DNA of 64,000 nt from Chryseobacterium gambrini (GTDB taxonomy: Bacteria > Bacteroidota > Bacteroidia > Flavobacteriales > Weeksellaceae), in assembly GCF_900156825.1 (NCBI RefSeq), contig NZ_FTOV01000011.1:102320-166319 (forward strand). Reading direction: 5' to 3'. A program made the translations under genes and the position numbers. The stretch's first letter is position 1, and the number at the start of each line of letters is the position of its first letter. Below the pieces are notes generated by a model. The model was not told where the DNA came from. It was given only the letters and a program-made list of their open reading frames with translations, and made no database searches. Positions 23,926-32,718 of the stretch are shown piece by piece.

Positions 23926-24378
23926 CTAATAATAAATATTTAAAATTTTCCCTGAAGGATCATAATTGTAAAGATACGTTTTCGGCTGTACATTGGCTAC
24001 AGCAGTGGGTTGTCCGGTTAATAAAATCCATTGGGCATTGTCTTTCGGGCAGACAATTCTGATGTTGTCCTGAACTTCCAGAGTCGTATTGTTATCGGGA
24101 CAAATGTGAGGGGCGTTTCTGTCGTAGGCTTTAAAAGAATTGTCCGATGCTCTTACCACAATTAGTCCCTTCGTTCCGGATTGCTGCTCATTGATGTAAA
24201 CCCAGCCACCAACCTGATTTAGTGCATAGTAAGCAGGGAGGTTCAGATTTAGCGTAACGTTGATCGGGTTGTTTGGAAAGCAACTTACGGTGTCTTCACG
24301 GCTTCCGCAGGAATGTATAGATAAATTACTGAAAATCAATAATGTGATGATAGATAATATTGAAAAAGTTTTTTTCAT
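23926..24378 (-). CDS. Lipoprotein-like exported protein with degenerate Rieske-type fold
   Basis: 150 residues. N-terminal hydrophobic signal MKKTFSILSIITLLIFSNLSIHSC with a Cys that could be lipidated. The mature part reads GGWVYINEQQSGTKGLIVVR, FKAYDRNAPHICPDNNTTLE and NIRIVCPKDNAQWIL, the two loops where Rieske proteins hold Cys-x-His and Cys-x2-His. Both Cys are present but the histidines are replaced, so a 2Fe-2S cluster of Rieske type is unlikely. Family members occur in many Bacteroidota. Role unknown. Confidence 0.65.
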   Translation of the reverse strand: MKKTFSILSIITLLIFSNLSIHSCGSREDTVSCFPNNPINVTLNLNLPAYYALNQVGGWVYINEQQSGTKGLIVVRASDNSFKAYDRNAPHICPDNNTTLEVQDNIRIVCPKDNAQWILLTGQPTAVANVQPKTYLYNYDPSGKILNIYY

Positions 24379-24487
24379 TTCAATTTAAATTTTTATATAT
24401 TTGTAAAAATTAAACGATTATTACACGAAAACATTGTCCGGCAAATGTCGGATTATTTTTTTATACTAAAACTAAATTTTGAAAATT

Positions 24488-24958
24488 ATGGCAAGCTATG
24501 TTACAAAGGAGGGATTAGAGAAAATGAAAGCTGAGCTGGAACAGTTGGAAACTGTAGAGAGACCAAAAATTACTCAGCAGATCGCAGAAGCAAGAGACAA
24601 AGGAGATTTGTCGGAAAATGCAGAATATGATGCGGCAAAAGAAGCTCAGGGAATGCTTGAAATGAGGATTTCTAAGCTGAAAGATGTGATCTCCACTTCA
24701 AAAATCATAGACGAAAGTCAGCTCGATACTTCAAAAGTTTCAATTCTTACCACAGTAAGACTTAAAAATAATGCAACCAATCAGGAACAGGTGTTTACAC
24801 TGGTTCCGGATAACGAGAGCGACCTGAAATCCGGAAAGATCTCAGTAAACACACCGATTGCAAAAGGATTGCTTGGAAAAGCGGTAGGAGAAACGGCAGA
24901 TATTACTTTACCAAACGGAAACAAACTGTCTTTTGAAGTATTGGACATTACCCTGTAA
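24488..24958 (+). CDS. greA: Transcription elongation factor GreA
   Basis: 156 residues from ATG 24488. The N-terminal coiled coil includes VTKEGLEKMKAELEQLETVE and, at its tip, ARDKGDLSENAEYDAAKEAQ, with the acidic pair that stimulates RNA cleavage by backtracked RNA polymerase. The C-terminal FKBP-like domain ends GNKLSFEVLDITL. Complete and normal in length. The HIT gene follows 54 bases later. Confidence 0.95.
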   Translation: MASYVTKEGLEKMKAELEQLETVERPKITQQIAEARDKGDLSENAEYDAAKEAQGMLEMRISKLKDVISTSKIIDESQLDTSKVSILTTVRLKNNATNQEQVFTLVPDNESDLKSGKISVNTPIAKGLLGKAVGETADITLPNGNKLSFEVLDITL

Positions 24959-25012
24959 TGAAAGAAAAAGAACTGAAGTTTAATTTCTAATCAAAAACAT
25001 TTTTAAGTAAAA

Positions 25013-25402
25013 ATGAGCACAATATTCACAAAAATCATCAATGGCGAGATCCCCTCATATAAAATTGCCGAGGATGAAAACTTTATTGCATTTCTGGATG
25101 CAATGCCTTTAGTAAAAGGACACACGTTGGTTGTTCCCAAAAAAGAAGTTGATTTAATTTTTGATCTGGACAGTGAAGAATATAAAAATCTTTGGGGTTT
25201 TTCTCAGAAAGTTGCCAAAAAAATTAAAAAAGCAATTCCGTGTGTAAGAGTGGGTGTGGCGGTTGTAGGATTAGAAGTTCCTCATGCACATATTCATCTC
25301 ATCCCGTTAAATACCGTGGAAGACATGAATTTTAAAAATGAGCGTTTAAAACTTACGGGTGAAGAATACACTGAGATTCAGAACTCTATTATTAATTCTT
25401 AA
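25013..25402 (+). CDS. HIT-family nucleotide hydrolase (HinT-like)
   Basis: 129 residues. FTKIINGEIPSYKIAEDENF at the N-terminus and the histidine triad HAHIHLIPL (about residues 98-106) place it in the HIT family, close to HinT, which hydrolyses AMP-lysine and related phosphoramidates. It follows greA, a pairing common in Bacteroidota. A terminator follows. Confidence 0.9.
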   Translation: MSTIFTKIINGEIPSYKIAEDENFIAFLDAMPLVKGHTLVVPKKEVDLIFDLDSEEYKNLWGFSQKVAKKIKKAIPCVRVGVAVVGLEVPHAHIHLIPLNTVEDMNFKNERLKLTGEEYTEIQNSIINS

Positions 25403-25412
25403 AAAATAACAG

Positions 25413-25446
25413 AAACTCGTAAAGCAGATTTTTACGAGTTTCTTTA
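25413..25446 (+). terminator. Terminator after HIT gene
   Basis: AAACTCGTAAA and TTTACGAGTTT arms with a short loop and a T-rich tail. Confidence 0.82.
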
Positions 25447-25478
25447 CTCTATACCTTATTATATATTACGTATAAAAA

Positions 25479-26666
25479 ATGAATTCAAACCAATGTTCTT
25501 TCTGCGGAAGAAAGAGAAATGAAGTGCAGATGCTGATTTCGGGTCAAAACGGCTTTATTTGCGAAAATTGTATCGAGCAGGCTCATGCAATCGTGAAAGA
25601 CAGCAGTTCAAAATCAGGTTATGCTCCGGCAGAAAATATAAACGAACTTAAGAAACCGAAAGAGATTAAAGAATTTCTCGATCAGTATGTCATCGGGCAG
25701 GATCAGGCAAAAAAACAATTGTCGATTGCTGTGTACAATCACTACAAGAGATTACTTCACGCTCAGGACGAAAACAGAGAGGTAGAGCTTGAAAAATCAA
25801 ACATCATCATGATCGGTGAAACGGGAACAGGGAAAACGCTGCTGGCAAAAACCATTGCCAGAGAACTGAATGTTCCTTTCTGTATCGTGGATGCTACGAT
25901 TTTAACGGAAGCTGGTTATGTAGGTGAAGATGTGGAAAGTATTCTTTCAAGGCTTTTAATGGTTGCCGATTATGATGTGGAAAAAGCGGAAAAAGGAATC
26001 GTTTTTATTGATGAAATTGATAAAATCGCCAGAAAATCAGATAATCCGAGTATCACAAGAGACGTTTCCGGAGAAGGAGTTCAGCAGGGATTACTGAAAC
26101 TGTTGGAAGGCAGTATTGTAAATGTTCCGCCACAGGGAGGAAGAAAACATCCGGATCAGAAATATATTCAGGTGAATACACAAAATATTCTGTTTATTGC
26201 AGGAGGAGCTTTCGACGGGATCAAAGAGATCATCGAAAGAAGAATGAACAAGCAGGCAATAGGTTTCAGTTCGGAAAAAATTAACAAAACGGATGAAGAC
26301 GAGTACATATTAACAAATATTAATGCCATCGATCTTCGTTCTTTCGGTCTTATTCCTGAACTTTTGGGAAGATTCCCGATCATTACTTATCTTGATAAGC
26401 TTACGAAAGAAACAATGGTAAGAATTATGAAGGAGCCTAAAAATTCAATTGTCAATCAGTTTATCGAACTTTTTAAAATGGATGGAGCCGATCTGAAATT
26501 TACAGACGGGGCTATTGAAAAAATTGTAGAAGAAACTATTGAAAAAGGATTAGGTGCAAGAGGCTTGAGAGGAACCACCGAAAAGGTGCTTGAGGATTAT
26601 ATGTTCTCCATAGGTGAACAACAGGAAATAGTATTAACGGAGGATAATATTTTTGTTAATAAATAA
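25479..26666 (+). CDS. clpX: ATP-dependent Clp protease ATP-binding subunit ClpX
   Basis: 395 residues. The N-terminal zinc finger has CSFCGRKRNEV and CENCIEQ. The AAA+ core has Walker A GETGTGKT (about 112-119), Walker B IVFIDEIDKIAR, a pore loop with GYVG (about 149), sensor and arginine-finger regions (IPELLGRFP), and GARGLRGTTEKVLEDYMF at the C-terminal domain. ClpX unfolds tagged proteins for ClpP. No clpP is beside it. Complete. Confidence 0.96.
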   Translation: MNSNQCSFCGRKRNEVQMLISGQNGFICENCIEQAHAIVKDSSSKSGYAPAENINELKKPKEIKEFLDQYVIGQDQAKKQLSIAVYNHYKRLLHAQDENREVELEKSNIIMIGETGTGKTLLAKTIARELNVPFCIVDATILTEAGYVGEDVESILSRLLMVADYDVEKAEKGIVFIDEIDKIARKSDNPSITRDVSGEGVQQGLLKLLEGSIVNVPPQGGRKHPDQKYIQVNTQNILFIAGGAFDGIKEIIERRMNKQAIGFSSEKINKTDEDEYILTNINAIDLRSFGLIPELLGRFPIITYLDKLTKETMVRIMKEPKNSIVNQFIELFKMDGADLKFTDGAIEKIVEETIEKGLGARGLRGTTEKVLEDYMFSIGEQQEIVLTEDNIFVNK

Positions 26667-26673
26667 AATATTT

Positions 26674-26703
26674 TTGTTTTTTAGTAAAAAAAACATAACT
26701 TTG
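26674..26703 (+). promoter_or_regulatory. Consensus promoter of the T9SS protein gene
   Basis: TTG at 26674-26676 and TAACTTTG at 26696-26703 with 19 bases between them: a full match to the Bacteroidota promoter, 40 bases before the start at 26744. Confidence 0.8.
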
Positions 26704-26743
26704 CATTTGAGATATTGTATTAACACACAAATATTTATATACA

Positions 26744-28771
26744 ATGAGAAAAAGTTTATTTGCTATTGGTTTATTGGCAGCTACTTATTCTGTTCAGGCG
26801 CAGAATGTTCTAGTACACGTAGATGACGCTGCTACTACGTATGTGAGTGAAGGTACTTTGGTATATAGTGGAGGAGGAATCCAGACCAGAGGAGCTGGTA
26901 TCGTAGATGTTCATGGGAACGTTATGGTAGATGCCACCCCGACAGATGCTTTCAAAACAATTACCACCGGTGGTGCCAACAAAACAGATGGTGGAAACAT
27001 CGTCTTAAGACTTAATACACCGGGAAGTTACGATTCTTCCACTTACGGTCAGCTTTATATTAATGGTATTTCTGCAGGCAATCTTACCGGTGTGGTAAGT
27101 AAGGAATACAGAACCGCTAAGAATGGTAATGGAAACTATTTCCAACAAATGGCATTGCCTTTTGCCGGAAAAGCGTACAGTACTTTATCAACAGAGTTGA
27201 ACAAGACTTTCGGGACTACAAGAACCCTTAACAATCCGGGATTTGTTAACAATGATTTGATTTTATCATGGAATAACGCAAGTGCGGTTTCTGATCATGT
27301 TACAAATCTTGCCAACACAACTCCTAATTCCCCGGCATATTATATGCTAGGATCAAGATCAAACAATCTTGATTTAAGTACTCCGCCATCAACTTTACCA
27401 ACTATTGCACCTACCCCTACAGGTACTGTTTATACCTTAAACGGAGCTCCTGTACGTTCTGAAGATCTTACAGCAGTGAGTCTGCAGAATGCAGGTAATG
27501 TTTCTTTTGGAACAAACGGACTTGGTTACAATACTTATGGAGAGCAATATGCAACTTATCTTCAGGATCATTTCTCTAATACTACTGGAAAATTCGTAGG
27601 AAATTTCGGTAAAAATATTTATCAGTTTGGTAATCCATATTTTACTAACCTTGATTTATCCAGAATAGGATATGTTGAAAGTGGCGGCGTTACAGACGGA
27701 AACGCTGTATCTAATATATGGGGAGTAAAATATACTACCGGTACAGTAGTTAGTTACGCAGGAGGAAGCAATGGAGGAGGGGGAACCTATACTACCGGAG
27801 CTCAGGTTCAGACGTATACTACATTAGGAGTTCCTGTAGGAGATACAGGACTTATCATCAAGCCGATGCAGACTTTTGTATTAAAGCTTAGAGATAATAC
27901 AGCACAGACATTGAATTTCTCTACCCTGAGAAGATTCAATAGCACTGTTAGAGCTGCAAATGTAGACTACAATGTAAATGCTGCTAAATCTTCAGCAAAT
28001 ACAACCTTCGGACAAAAAGGAACTACCAATACTGTAAAACAACTTGGTGTAATTGCTCTGGATGCTAATGGTAAAGAAGTTGGAAGAACATATTATGTGG
28101 TAAATCCTAATTTTACAACAGGACACCAGACATCATCTGCAACAACAGTTCAGGCTTCTGCTACAGGAGGAGATGTTATCGGTACTTTTGAAGAAGCTCC
28201 AAATGGCGGGTATGATAACAATAATCTTAACTATTGGTTGTATATTAATGAAGCTAACGAAGTTAATTTCTTAGGTAAGAACATTAAACTGGTTAATTAT
28301 AATACCAATGTAGTTAAGTCATATAAATTTGAAGTTAAAGAAAACGGTGAATTGGTAAATAACGGAGTACATCAGTTATCTTCAGGAATCGGATTCTATT
28401 ATAAGGCTGCTAACGGTAATTTACAGCAAGCTGTTCAGGGTGGAACTACTTCTGCTATTACTACTGAAGCTGATCTATATTATGGAGAGCCGGCTGGTGT
28501 GGTATTAGCAACAAATGATACTAAATCTCCATCAAGAACACTGGTTGTTTACAACCCTGCAATTGATAACTATATCGTTAGATTTGATCCTAATTGGAAA
28601 AAAGCAGACATCGAAGTTTATGATATGAGTGGTAAATTAGTAATCTCTAAAAAAGCTGTTGAGACTTCTAGAGACTTCGTAATTGAATTGGATAAAAATA
28701 TCAAGAATTCTTACGTAGTAAAAGTTGTTTCAGACAAAGGAGATATTGTTAACACGAAAATCTTAAAATAA
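26744..28771 (+). CDS. Large secreted protein with T9SS type A-like sorting domain
   Basis: 675 residues. Signal peptide MRKSLFAIGLLAATYSVQA. A long beta-rich region follows, rich in Gly, Thr and Asn (AATTYVSEGTLVYSGGGIQT early on, FGNPYFTNLDLSRIGYV in the middle). The last 80 residues (VVYNPAIDNYIVRFDP ... IEVYDMSGKLVISKKA ... YVVKVVSDKGDIVNTKILK) form a type IX sorting domain. No catalytic site is visible, so an adhesin or surface-layer role is a guess. The following small gene starts six bases later and is likely co-expressed. Confidence 0.78.
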   Translation: MRKSLFAIGLLAATYSVQAQNVLVHVDDAATTYVSEGTLVYSGGGIQTRGAGIVDVHGNVMVDATPTDAFKTITTGGANKTDGGNIVLRLNTPGSYDSSTYGQLYINGISAGNLTGVVSKEYRTAKNGNGNYFQQMALPFAGKAYSTLSTELNKTFGTTRTLNNPGFVNNDLILSWNNASAVSDHVTNLANTTPNSPAYYMLGSRSNNLDLSTPPSTLPTIAPTPTGTVYTLNGAPVRSEDLTAVSLQNAGNVSFGTNGLGYNTYGEQYATYLQDHFSNTTGKFVGNFGKNIYQFGNPYFTNLDLSRIGYVESGGVTDGNAVSNIWGVKYTTGTVVSYAGGSNGGGGTYTTGAQVQTYTTLGVPVGDTGLIIKPMQTFVLKLRDNTAQTLNFSTLRRFNSTVRAANVDYNVNAAKSSANTTFGQKGTTNTVKQLGVIALDANGKEVGRTYYVVNPNFTTGHQTSSATTVQASATGGDVIGTFEEAPNGGYDNNNLNYWLYINEANEVNFLGKNIKLVNYNTNVVKSYKFEVKENGELVNNGVHQLSSGIGFYYKAANGNLQQAVQGGTTSAITTEADLYYGEPAGVVLATNDTKSPSRTLVVYNPAIDNYIVRFDPNWKKADIEVYDMSGKLVISKKAVETSRDFVIELDKNIKNSYVVKVVSDKGDIVNTKILK

Positions 28772-28777
28772 TTGAAT

Positions 28778-28999
28778 ATGAAAACTATTAATAAACTGGT
28801 CTCTACTTTTTTTCTTTTTGCACTATCATGGGTGAGCGCACAAGCACCACCAAACCCTGGTGACGGGGGAACCGGAGGATCCGGTTCAGGAGGAACTGTA
28901 GTTTCCTCACCGATAGATATGTATGTGTATGCATTAGGAATTATTGCTGTTTTATTCATCGCATTTTTTACTAAAAAGTATACAGCTAAGAAAGCATAA
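28778..28999 (+). CDS. Small exported Gly-rich protein with C-terminal membrane helix
   Basis: 73 residues from ATG 28778. Signal peptide MKTINKLVSTFFLFALSWVSA, then a Pro/Gly-rich stretch (PPNPGDGGTGGSGSGGT), one membrane helix (MYVYALGIIAVLFIAFF) and a basic tail TKKYTAKKA. I believe similar small proteins recur in Chryseobacterium beside T9SS-sorted proteins. Role unknown. Confidence 0.65.
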   Translation: MKTINKLVSTFFLFALSWVSAQAPPNPGDGGTGGSGSGGTVVSSPIDMYVYALGIIAVLFIAFFTKKYTAKKA

Positions 29000-29019
29000 A
29001 ATTTTATTAAAATACTATT

Positions 29020-29049
29020 AAACTCTCTGATTACTCGGAGAGTTTTTTT
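29020..29049 (+). terminator. Terminator after small exported protein gene
   Basis: AAACTCTC and GAGAGTTT arms with a ten-base loop and a T run. Confidence 0.8.
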
Positions 29050-29060
29050 ATTTTTACGTT

Positions 29061-30347
29061 ATGAAAAAAATTTTTACAATATCAGCTTTAGCAGCTGCAT
29101 TTTCATTACAGGCTCAGTTTACAGTCTCCATTCAGGCTCCTGCCGATTTTAAAGATCAAGACGCAATTTTATATACTTTAAATGGTTCTAAGGATATTAT
29201 TGTAACCAAAGAACAAAGTAAAAATAATGTATGGACTTTTAAATATCCCAAAAATTATATGGGAATGATGAAAGTCTATTTTCCCAACTCCAATAATACT
29301 TTCAATTTCATTTCAGAAAATAAAAATGTAAGTGTTAAGCTTGAAACGCAGGCTAATAAAATAAAGGATATCGTTTATCTTGATGAAGCCAATGATGTGA
29401 TGAGTAAGCTTCAGGAAGGCTCACAGAAGAAAGAACTTATTCTTCCTGCTTTAGCACAGATCAAAGAATATTATAAAGACAATACGGAGTTTGGAAAAGC
29501 TTTAAAGACTGAAATCAACAGACTTTCAGGAAGCTCTTCCGGAATAGATCAGGCGCAGCATCCTTTTATCTATTATTACAATACCAATTACAGTAAATTT
29601 TTGTCTGGTGATGCTTCTAAAAAAGTAACTCAGGACGAAATCATCAATTTTATTGATAAGTCTAACGATATGTTAGAAACATCATCACTTTTGAGACCAA
29701 TTTTAGTAAGTTATCTGAATTCGGGTGGCAATACTAATGTTACAGCCTCTGTGGATAAACTTTTAGATATATTAAAAGTAGAAACTCCCCGAGGACAGAC
29801 CGTACTTTCTGAATTGATCGATATTTTTGATGTATATGATATGCAGGATTTCAAGGATAAATATCTTAATCTGGCTAAAAATCTAAAATGCACAATTACC
29901 GACAGGCTTGCTTCCACGTTGAAATCTAATGCCAACGTTGAAATGGGAGCAGTTTTCCCTAATTATAAGTTTAATTCACCGGTTAATACTACTGCTAAAT
30001 CTTTACAGGATATTAAGGCTGATAAAAAGGTAGTTATTTTCTGGTCTTCCACGTGTTCTCACTGTGAAAGTGAGCTTCCTCAATTATTGGCTAAATACAG
30101 CGATTTGAAGGCTAAAAATGTTCAGGTTGTTGGTTTATCTTTAGATGTGGATAAAGATTCTTATTCTAAAAAGATTGCAGCATTTCCATGGGTAAATGAT
30201 TCTGAACTGAAAGGTTGGAACAGTACTTACGTAGATACATACAATGTTCATGCAACTCCTACGTATTTTATTTTGGATGCTAACAATAAGATAATCAGCA
30301 AACCAGAGCATGTTGGTGATGTTTTGGAATATTTTAAGTTAAAATAA
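29061..30347 (+). CDS. Exported TlpA-like thiol-disulfide protein
   Basis: 428 residues. Signal peptide MKKIFTISALAAAFSLQA. Residues 20-110 are a DUF4369-like N-terminal domain. A helical middle region follows, then a thioredoxin fold from about residue 295 (GAVFPNYKFNSPVNTTAKSL, VVIFWSSTCSHCESELPQLL with the CxxC motif CSHC, and the cis-Pro segment HATPTYFILD). Such proteins reduce or exchange disulfides in the periplasm. A tRNA gene follows. Confidence 0.83.
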   Translation: MKKIFTISALAAAFSLQAQFTVSIQAPADFKDQDAILYTLNGSKDIIVTKEQSKNNVWTFKYPKNYMGMMKVYFPNSNNTFNFISENKNVSVKLETQANKIKDIVYLDEANDVMSKLQEGSQKKELILPALAQIKEYYKDNTEFGKALKTEINRLSGSSSGIDQAQHPFIYYYNTNYSKFLSGDASKKVTQDEIINFIDKSNDMLETSSLLRPILVSYLNSGGNTNVTASVDKLLDILKVETPRGQTVLSELIDIFDVYDMQDFKDKYLNLAKNLKCTITDRLASTLKSNANVEMGAVFPNYKFNSPVNTTAKSLQDIKADKKVVIFWSSTCSHCESELPQLLAKYSDLKAKNVQVVGLSLDVDKDSYSKKIAAFPWVNDSELKGWNSTYVDTYNVHATPTYFILDANNKIISKPEHVGDVLEYFKLK

Positions 30348-30349
30348 AT

Positions 30350-30379
30350 TTGGAGGGAGTAAATATTTTTGTATATTTG
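30350..30379 (+). promoter_or_regulatory. Consensus promoter of the tRNA gene
   Basis: TTG at 30350-30352 and TATATTTG at 30372-30379, 19 bases apart, a full consensus match 12 bases before the tRNA. Confidence 0.8.
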
Positions 30380-30391
30380 CACCACCAAAAC

Positions 30392-30465
30392 GGCGAGGTA
30401 GCTCAGTTGGTTAGAGCGCAGGATTCATAACCCTGAGGTCACGGGTTCAATTCCCGTCTTCGCTA
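30392..30465 (+). tRNA. tRNA with anticodon CAT (probably tRNA-Met, elongator type)
   Basis: 74 bases. Acceptor arms GGCGAGG and CTTCGCT pair (with wobbles) and are followed by discriminator A. D arm GCTC/GAGC, anticodon loop TTCATAA, T arm ACGGG-TTCAATT-CCCGT. There is no encoded CCA. The first pair is G-T rather than an initiator-type mismatch, and the anticodon stem lacks the three G-C pairs of initiator tRNA. An Ile tRNA with a modified CAT anticodon cannot be excluded. Confidence 0.9.
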
Positions 30466-30475
30466 CATATGAATA

Positions 30476-30507
30476 AAAGGTTTCAAGAAATATCCTGAAA
30501 CCTTTTT
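30476..30507 (+). terminator. Terminator after tRNA
   Basis: AAAGGTTTCA and TGAAACCTTT arms with a ten-base loop and five T. Confidence 0.85.
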
Positions 30508-30572
30508 ATTTGATAATCATGGTAGTTTTCTATTTATAAAAATCAGCTATTTTTAACGGAATACAAAAAATA

Positions 30573-30598
30573 AAACCGAAACAAGGGCGTTCCGGTTT
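30573..30598 (-). terminator. Terminator at the end of the peptide-export island
   Basis: On the minus strand AAACCG-x-AAC and GTT-x-CGGTTT pair around a short loop, followed by TTATTTTTTG. It lies 11 bases after the HlyD stop. Confidence 0.75.
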
Positions 30599-30609
30599 CT
30601 ATATTTGTA

Positions 30610-31908
30610 TTAGCTTTGATATCCTAATAATTTTCTCATCTGATAAAAGAAGCGCTCAATCAACCTTAAATCCTGAGTAACAATTTCCGCACTTCCTTTT
30701 AATTCTTTATCGAAAACCAAGTTTTTATTGTAGCTGGTTTTTAATCCTTTTGGAAGAAGTACATCTACGTAGTAATTTCCTTCTTTATCGGGAGACAGAG
30801 AAATATTCTGTACTTTTCCTTCTACGATTCCGTATTCCTGATAACGGTAATTGTCGAGCTTAATCAAAACCTTTTCACCCGAAGCAATCTTACCTGAGTT
30901 GGTAGCCGGAACCGACATTCTGCCGACTAGTTTTTCCCGGTTTTTAGGAAGAATAGATAAAACGGCATCTCCTGCTTTTATAAACTGATTTTCGCCGAAA
31001 AACTGCTGAAAACTGGCAATACCATCTGTATTCGAAATAAGAAGATAATTTTGCTCCCATTGCTTCAGCGATTTTCTCAATTGTTCAAAAAGCTGTAAAG
31101 TCTGGGAAGAGTAGGTAATTTTATCTTTTTCTGTGTTAATAGCTGTTCCGCTTTTTGTTTTATTTAAATTAGAAATTCCTTCTTCCATCTGTGAAAGAGA
31201 AATGTTGATGTTTTCTAAATTTTGCTGCGCCTGTATGTATTTTATTTTTTCATTTTCAAGCTCCATGGAGGAAATAACTCCTTGATTGAATAACTCCTGA
31301 GAACGGATGTAATTTTTCTTGGTAAGCTCATATTTTGCCTGTTCAAGGCTTTTTTGCTGTTTGGTAGTGGCAATTCTTACCCTGTATTCGGAAAGACTCT
31401 GGTTAGCGGCAAGATTTTCCGGAGCGTAAGGCTGCAGTCTTGTAAACAGAGCTTCATCCTGAAAAGCTTTTGCAAAACTGTTATAATCTCCCTGAAGTTC
31501 TCCCAATTTGAAATGAGAGGTTTCGCTGAGTGGAAATGATGATAATCTATTGGGTGATAAAGAATCGATTATTTTTTTTAATGCAAGAACATCTTTGTAG
31601 TTGGCAGAAGACTGCATGACCATCAATACCTGATCTTTTTTAACTTCCTGATGATCTTTGATAAATATTTTTTCAATTTTAGAATTGGTTCTGGCTTCTA
31701 ATTTCTCCGGTGGATTTTGTGAAGTCACAATAATAGGCGCAGGAATAAATTCCGGATATTTGATGACGTAGCTCATTATTAAAATAAGCACTAAAATCAA
31801 AAATATAATGGTATTTCCCCAACGGATCATCCAGTGAGGAGGTTGGGTCAAAATATCCTGAACACTTTCAGAACGAAGCTCAATATTATCTAAAATGTCT
31901 TTTTCCAT
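30610..31908 (-). CDS. HlyD-family membrane-fusion adaptor of peptide exporter
   Basis: 432 residues. A cytoplasmic start (MEKDILDNIELRSESVQDIL) precedes one membrane helix (GNTIIFLILVLILIMSYVI). Next come a biotinyl-lipoyl half (KLEARTNSKIEKIFIKDHQE), a long coiled coil (about 170-290) and a second beta-barrel half (GEKVLIKLDNYRYQEYGIVE). Such adaptors link an inner-membrane ABC exporter to the outer membrane. It is the machinery gene of the third peptide cassette and should work with the C39-ABC exporter at 32719. No outer-membrane TolC gene is in the window. Confidence 0.87.
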   Translation of the reverse strand: MEKDILDNIELRSESVQDILTQPPHWMIRWGNTIIFLILVLILIMSYVIKYPEFIPAPIIVTSQNPPEKLEARTNSKIEKIFIKDHQEVKKDQVLMVMQSSANYKDVLALKKIIDSLSPNRLSSFPLSETSHFKLGELQGDYNSFAKAFQDEALFTRLQPYAPENLAANQSLSEYRVRIATTKQQKSLEQAKYELTKKNYIRSQELFNQGVISSMELENEKIKYIQAQQNLENINISLSQMEEGISNLNKTKSGTAINTEKDKITYSSQTLQLFEQLRKSLKQWEQNYLLISNTDGIASFQQFFGENQFIKAGDAVLSILPKNREKLVGRMSVPATNSGKIASGEKVLIKLDNYRYQEYGIVEGKVQNISLSPDKEGNYYVDVLLPKGLKTSYNKNLVFDKELKGSAEIVTQDLRLIERFFYQMRKLLGYQS

Positions 31909-31920
31909 ATTTTAATAGAA

Positions 31921-31944
31921 GCAATCTTCCGTTAAGAAGATTGC
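31921..31944 (-). other. Intercistronic hairpin between third-cassette peptides and hlyD
   Basis: GCAATCTTC and GAAGATTGC form a perfect nine-base stem with a six-base loop. On the minus strand it comes after the third peptide and 13 bases before the HlyD start, with no clear T tract. It may attenuate or stabilise transcripts so that peptides are made in excess over the exporter. Confidence 0.65.
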
Positions 31945-31987
31945 TGTTTTATGCATTAGATTTAAGTTGAAATCTAAAAATTTTTAA

Positions 31988-32185
31988 TTATTCGCAAATT
32001 TGCGGTGAGTACATATTCTGATGAATACATGCACTTCTTTTTGAGCACCACATAAGGTTGCAGCCACAATCGTACGGTTCTCCCGGAAGTGGTGGTTCAG
32101 GTGGGAAATATGCTCCGCAATCGTTTAATCCTCCTCCTTTAAGATCTTTTAAATCTTTTCTTGTTAATTTTTTTAAATTTTTCAT
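31988..32185 (-). CDS. Leader peptide, third cassette, position 3
   Basis: 65 residues. Leader MKNLKKLTRKDLKDLKGG with a double-glycine site at 17-18. The Cys-rich core reads DCGAYFPPEPPLPGEPYDCG and CNLMWCSKRSACIHQN, ending QICE. Core layout (DCG.YFP..PP.PG.PY.CGCN...WC.K.SAC.H.N.YS...C) is shared with the 76-residue peptide just upstream, so they are paralogues. It is likely cleaved by the C39 exporter at 32719 and may be oxidised by the VKOR-DsbA protein. Confidence 0.8.
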   Translation of the reverse strand: MKNLKKLTRKDLKDLKGGGLNDCGAYFPPEPPLPGEPYDCGCNLMWCSKRSACIHQNMYSPQICE

Positions 32186-32209
32186 AATTAAAATTTGTTT
32201 TAGTTTGTA

Positions 32210-32440
32210 TTAAAGATGGCAGTTTTCTGCACTGTAAAAATTCATGTGTACGCAGGCAGACATTTTTTCACACCATGCAAGGTAATTACATCCGCAGTTA
32301 TAAGGCTGTCCAGGCATTGGAGGGTCTACCGGAAAATAGTCTCCGCAATCGCTACCTCCTAAACCTTCACCCGGAAATCCGCCTCCGCTCCCTTTTACAT
32401 GTTTAAGATCTTTGCGCGTTAATTTTTTAAGATTTTTCAT
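32210..32440 (-). CDS. Leader peptide, third cassette, position 2
   Basis: 76 residues. Leader MKNLKKLTRKDLKHVKGSGG, with KGSGGG where most siblings have GG, so the cut site may be shifted. Core: SDCGDYFPVDPPMPGQPYNC, then GCNYLAWCEKMSACVHMNFY, ending NCHL. It has six Cys and is a paralogue of the next peptide. It begins 28 bases after the first peptide of the cassette. Confidence 0.8.
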   Translation of the reverse strand: MKNLKKLTRKDLKHVKGSGGGFPGEGLGGSDCGDYFPVDPPMPGQPYNCGCNYLAWCEKMSACVHMNFYSAENCHL

Positions 32441-32468
32441 AGTAATTTTAAATGTGATTTAAATTGAA

Positions 32469-32648
32469 TTACTGACAAATGGGCGGATAATAATTCCCGT
32501 TAATATCCATACACGACTTTTCCTCTGCAATATACCATCCAGTACCGCCGCAGTGGCAATAATAAATAGAGTCGTCCGGATATGAGGGCCCGCCTGCTCC
32601 TTTTACGTTTTTAAGATTTTCTCTTGTTAGCTTCTTCATTTTTTTCAT
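32469..32648 (-). CDS. Leader peptide, third cassette, position 1
   Basis: 59 residues. Leader MKKMKKLTRENLKNVKGAGG. The core is PSYPDDSIYYCHCGGTGWYI, then AEEKSCMDINGNYYPPICQ, with four Cys. A second Met at residue 4 could be the start, but the first keeps the leader length of its siblings. It is preceded by hairpin element copy d, 21 bases upstream. The leader GAG motif replaces the usual GG. Confidence 0.75.
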   Translation of the reverse strand: MKKMKKLTRENLKNVKGAGGPSYPDDSIYYCHCGGTGWYIAEEKSCMDINGNYYPPICQ

Positions 32649-32669
32649 AAAATTTGATTTTGTAAATTA

Positions 32670-32703
32670 TTCCTACTCTATAAGCTTTTCGGATTTCGCT
32701 ATA
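32670..32703 (-). promoter_or_regulatory. Conserved 5' hairpin element, copy d
   Basis: Minus strand: AGC/GCT stem (extendable with a bulge) closes the 12-base loop GAAATCCGAAAA, then TAT and AGAGTAGGAA. It starts only about 16 bases after the exporter stop, leaving little room for a separate promoter outside that gene. This favours action in the RNA, within a longer transcript. Confidence 0.75.
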
Positions 32704-32718
32704 TGATATACCTGAAAT

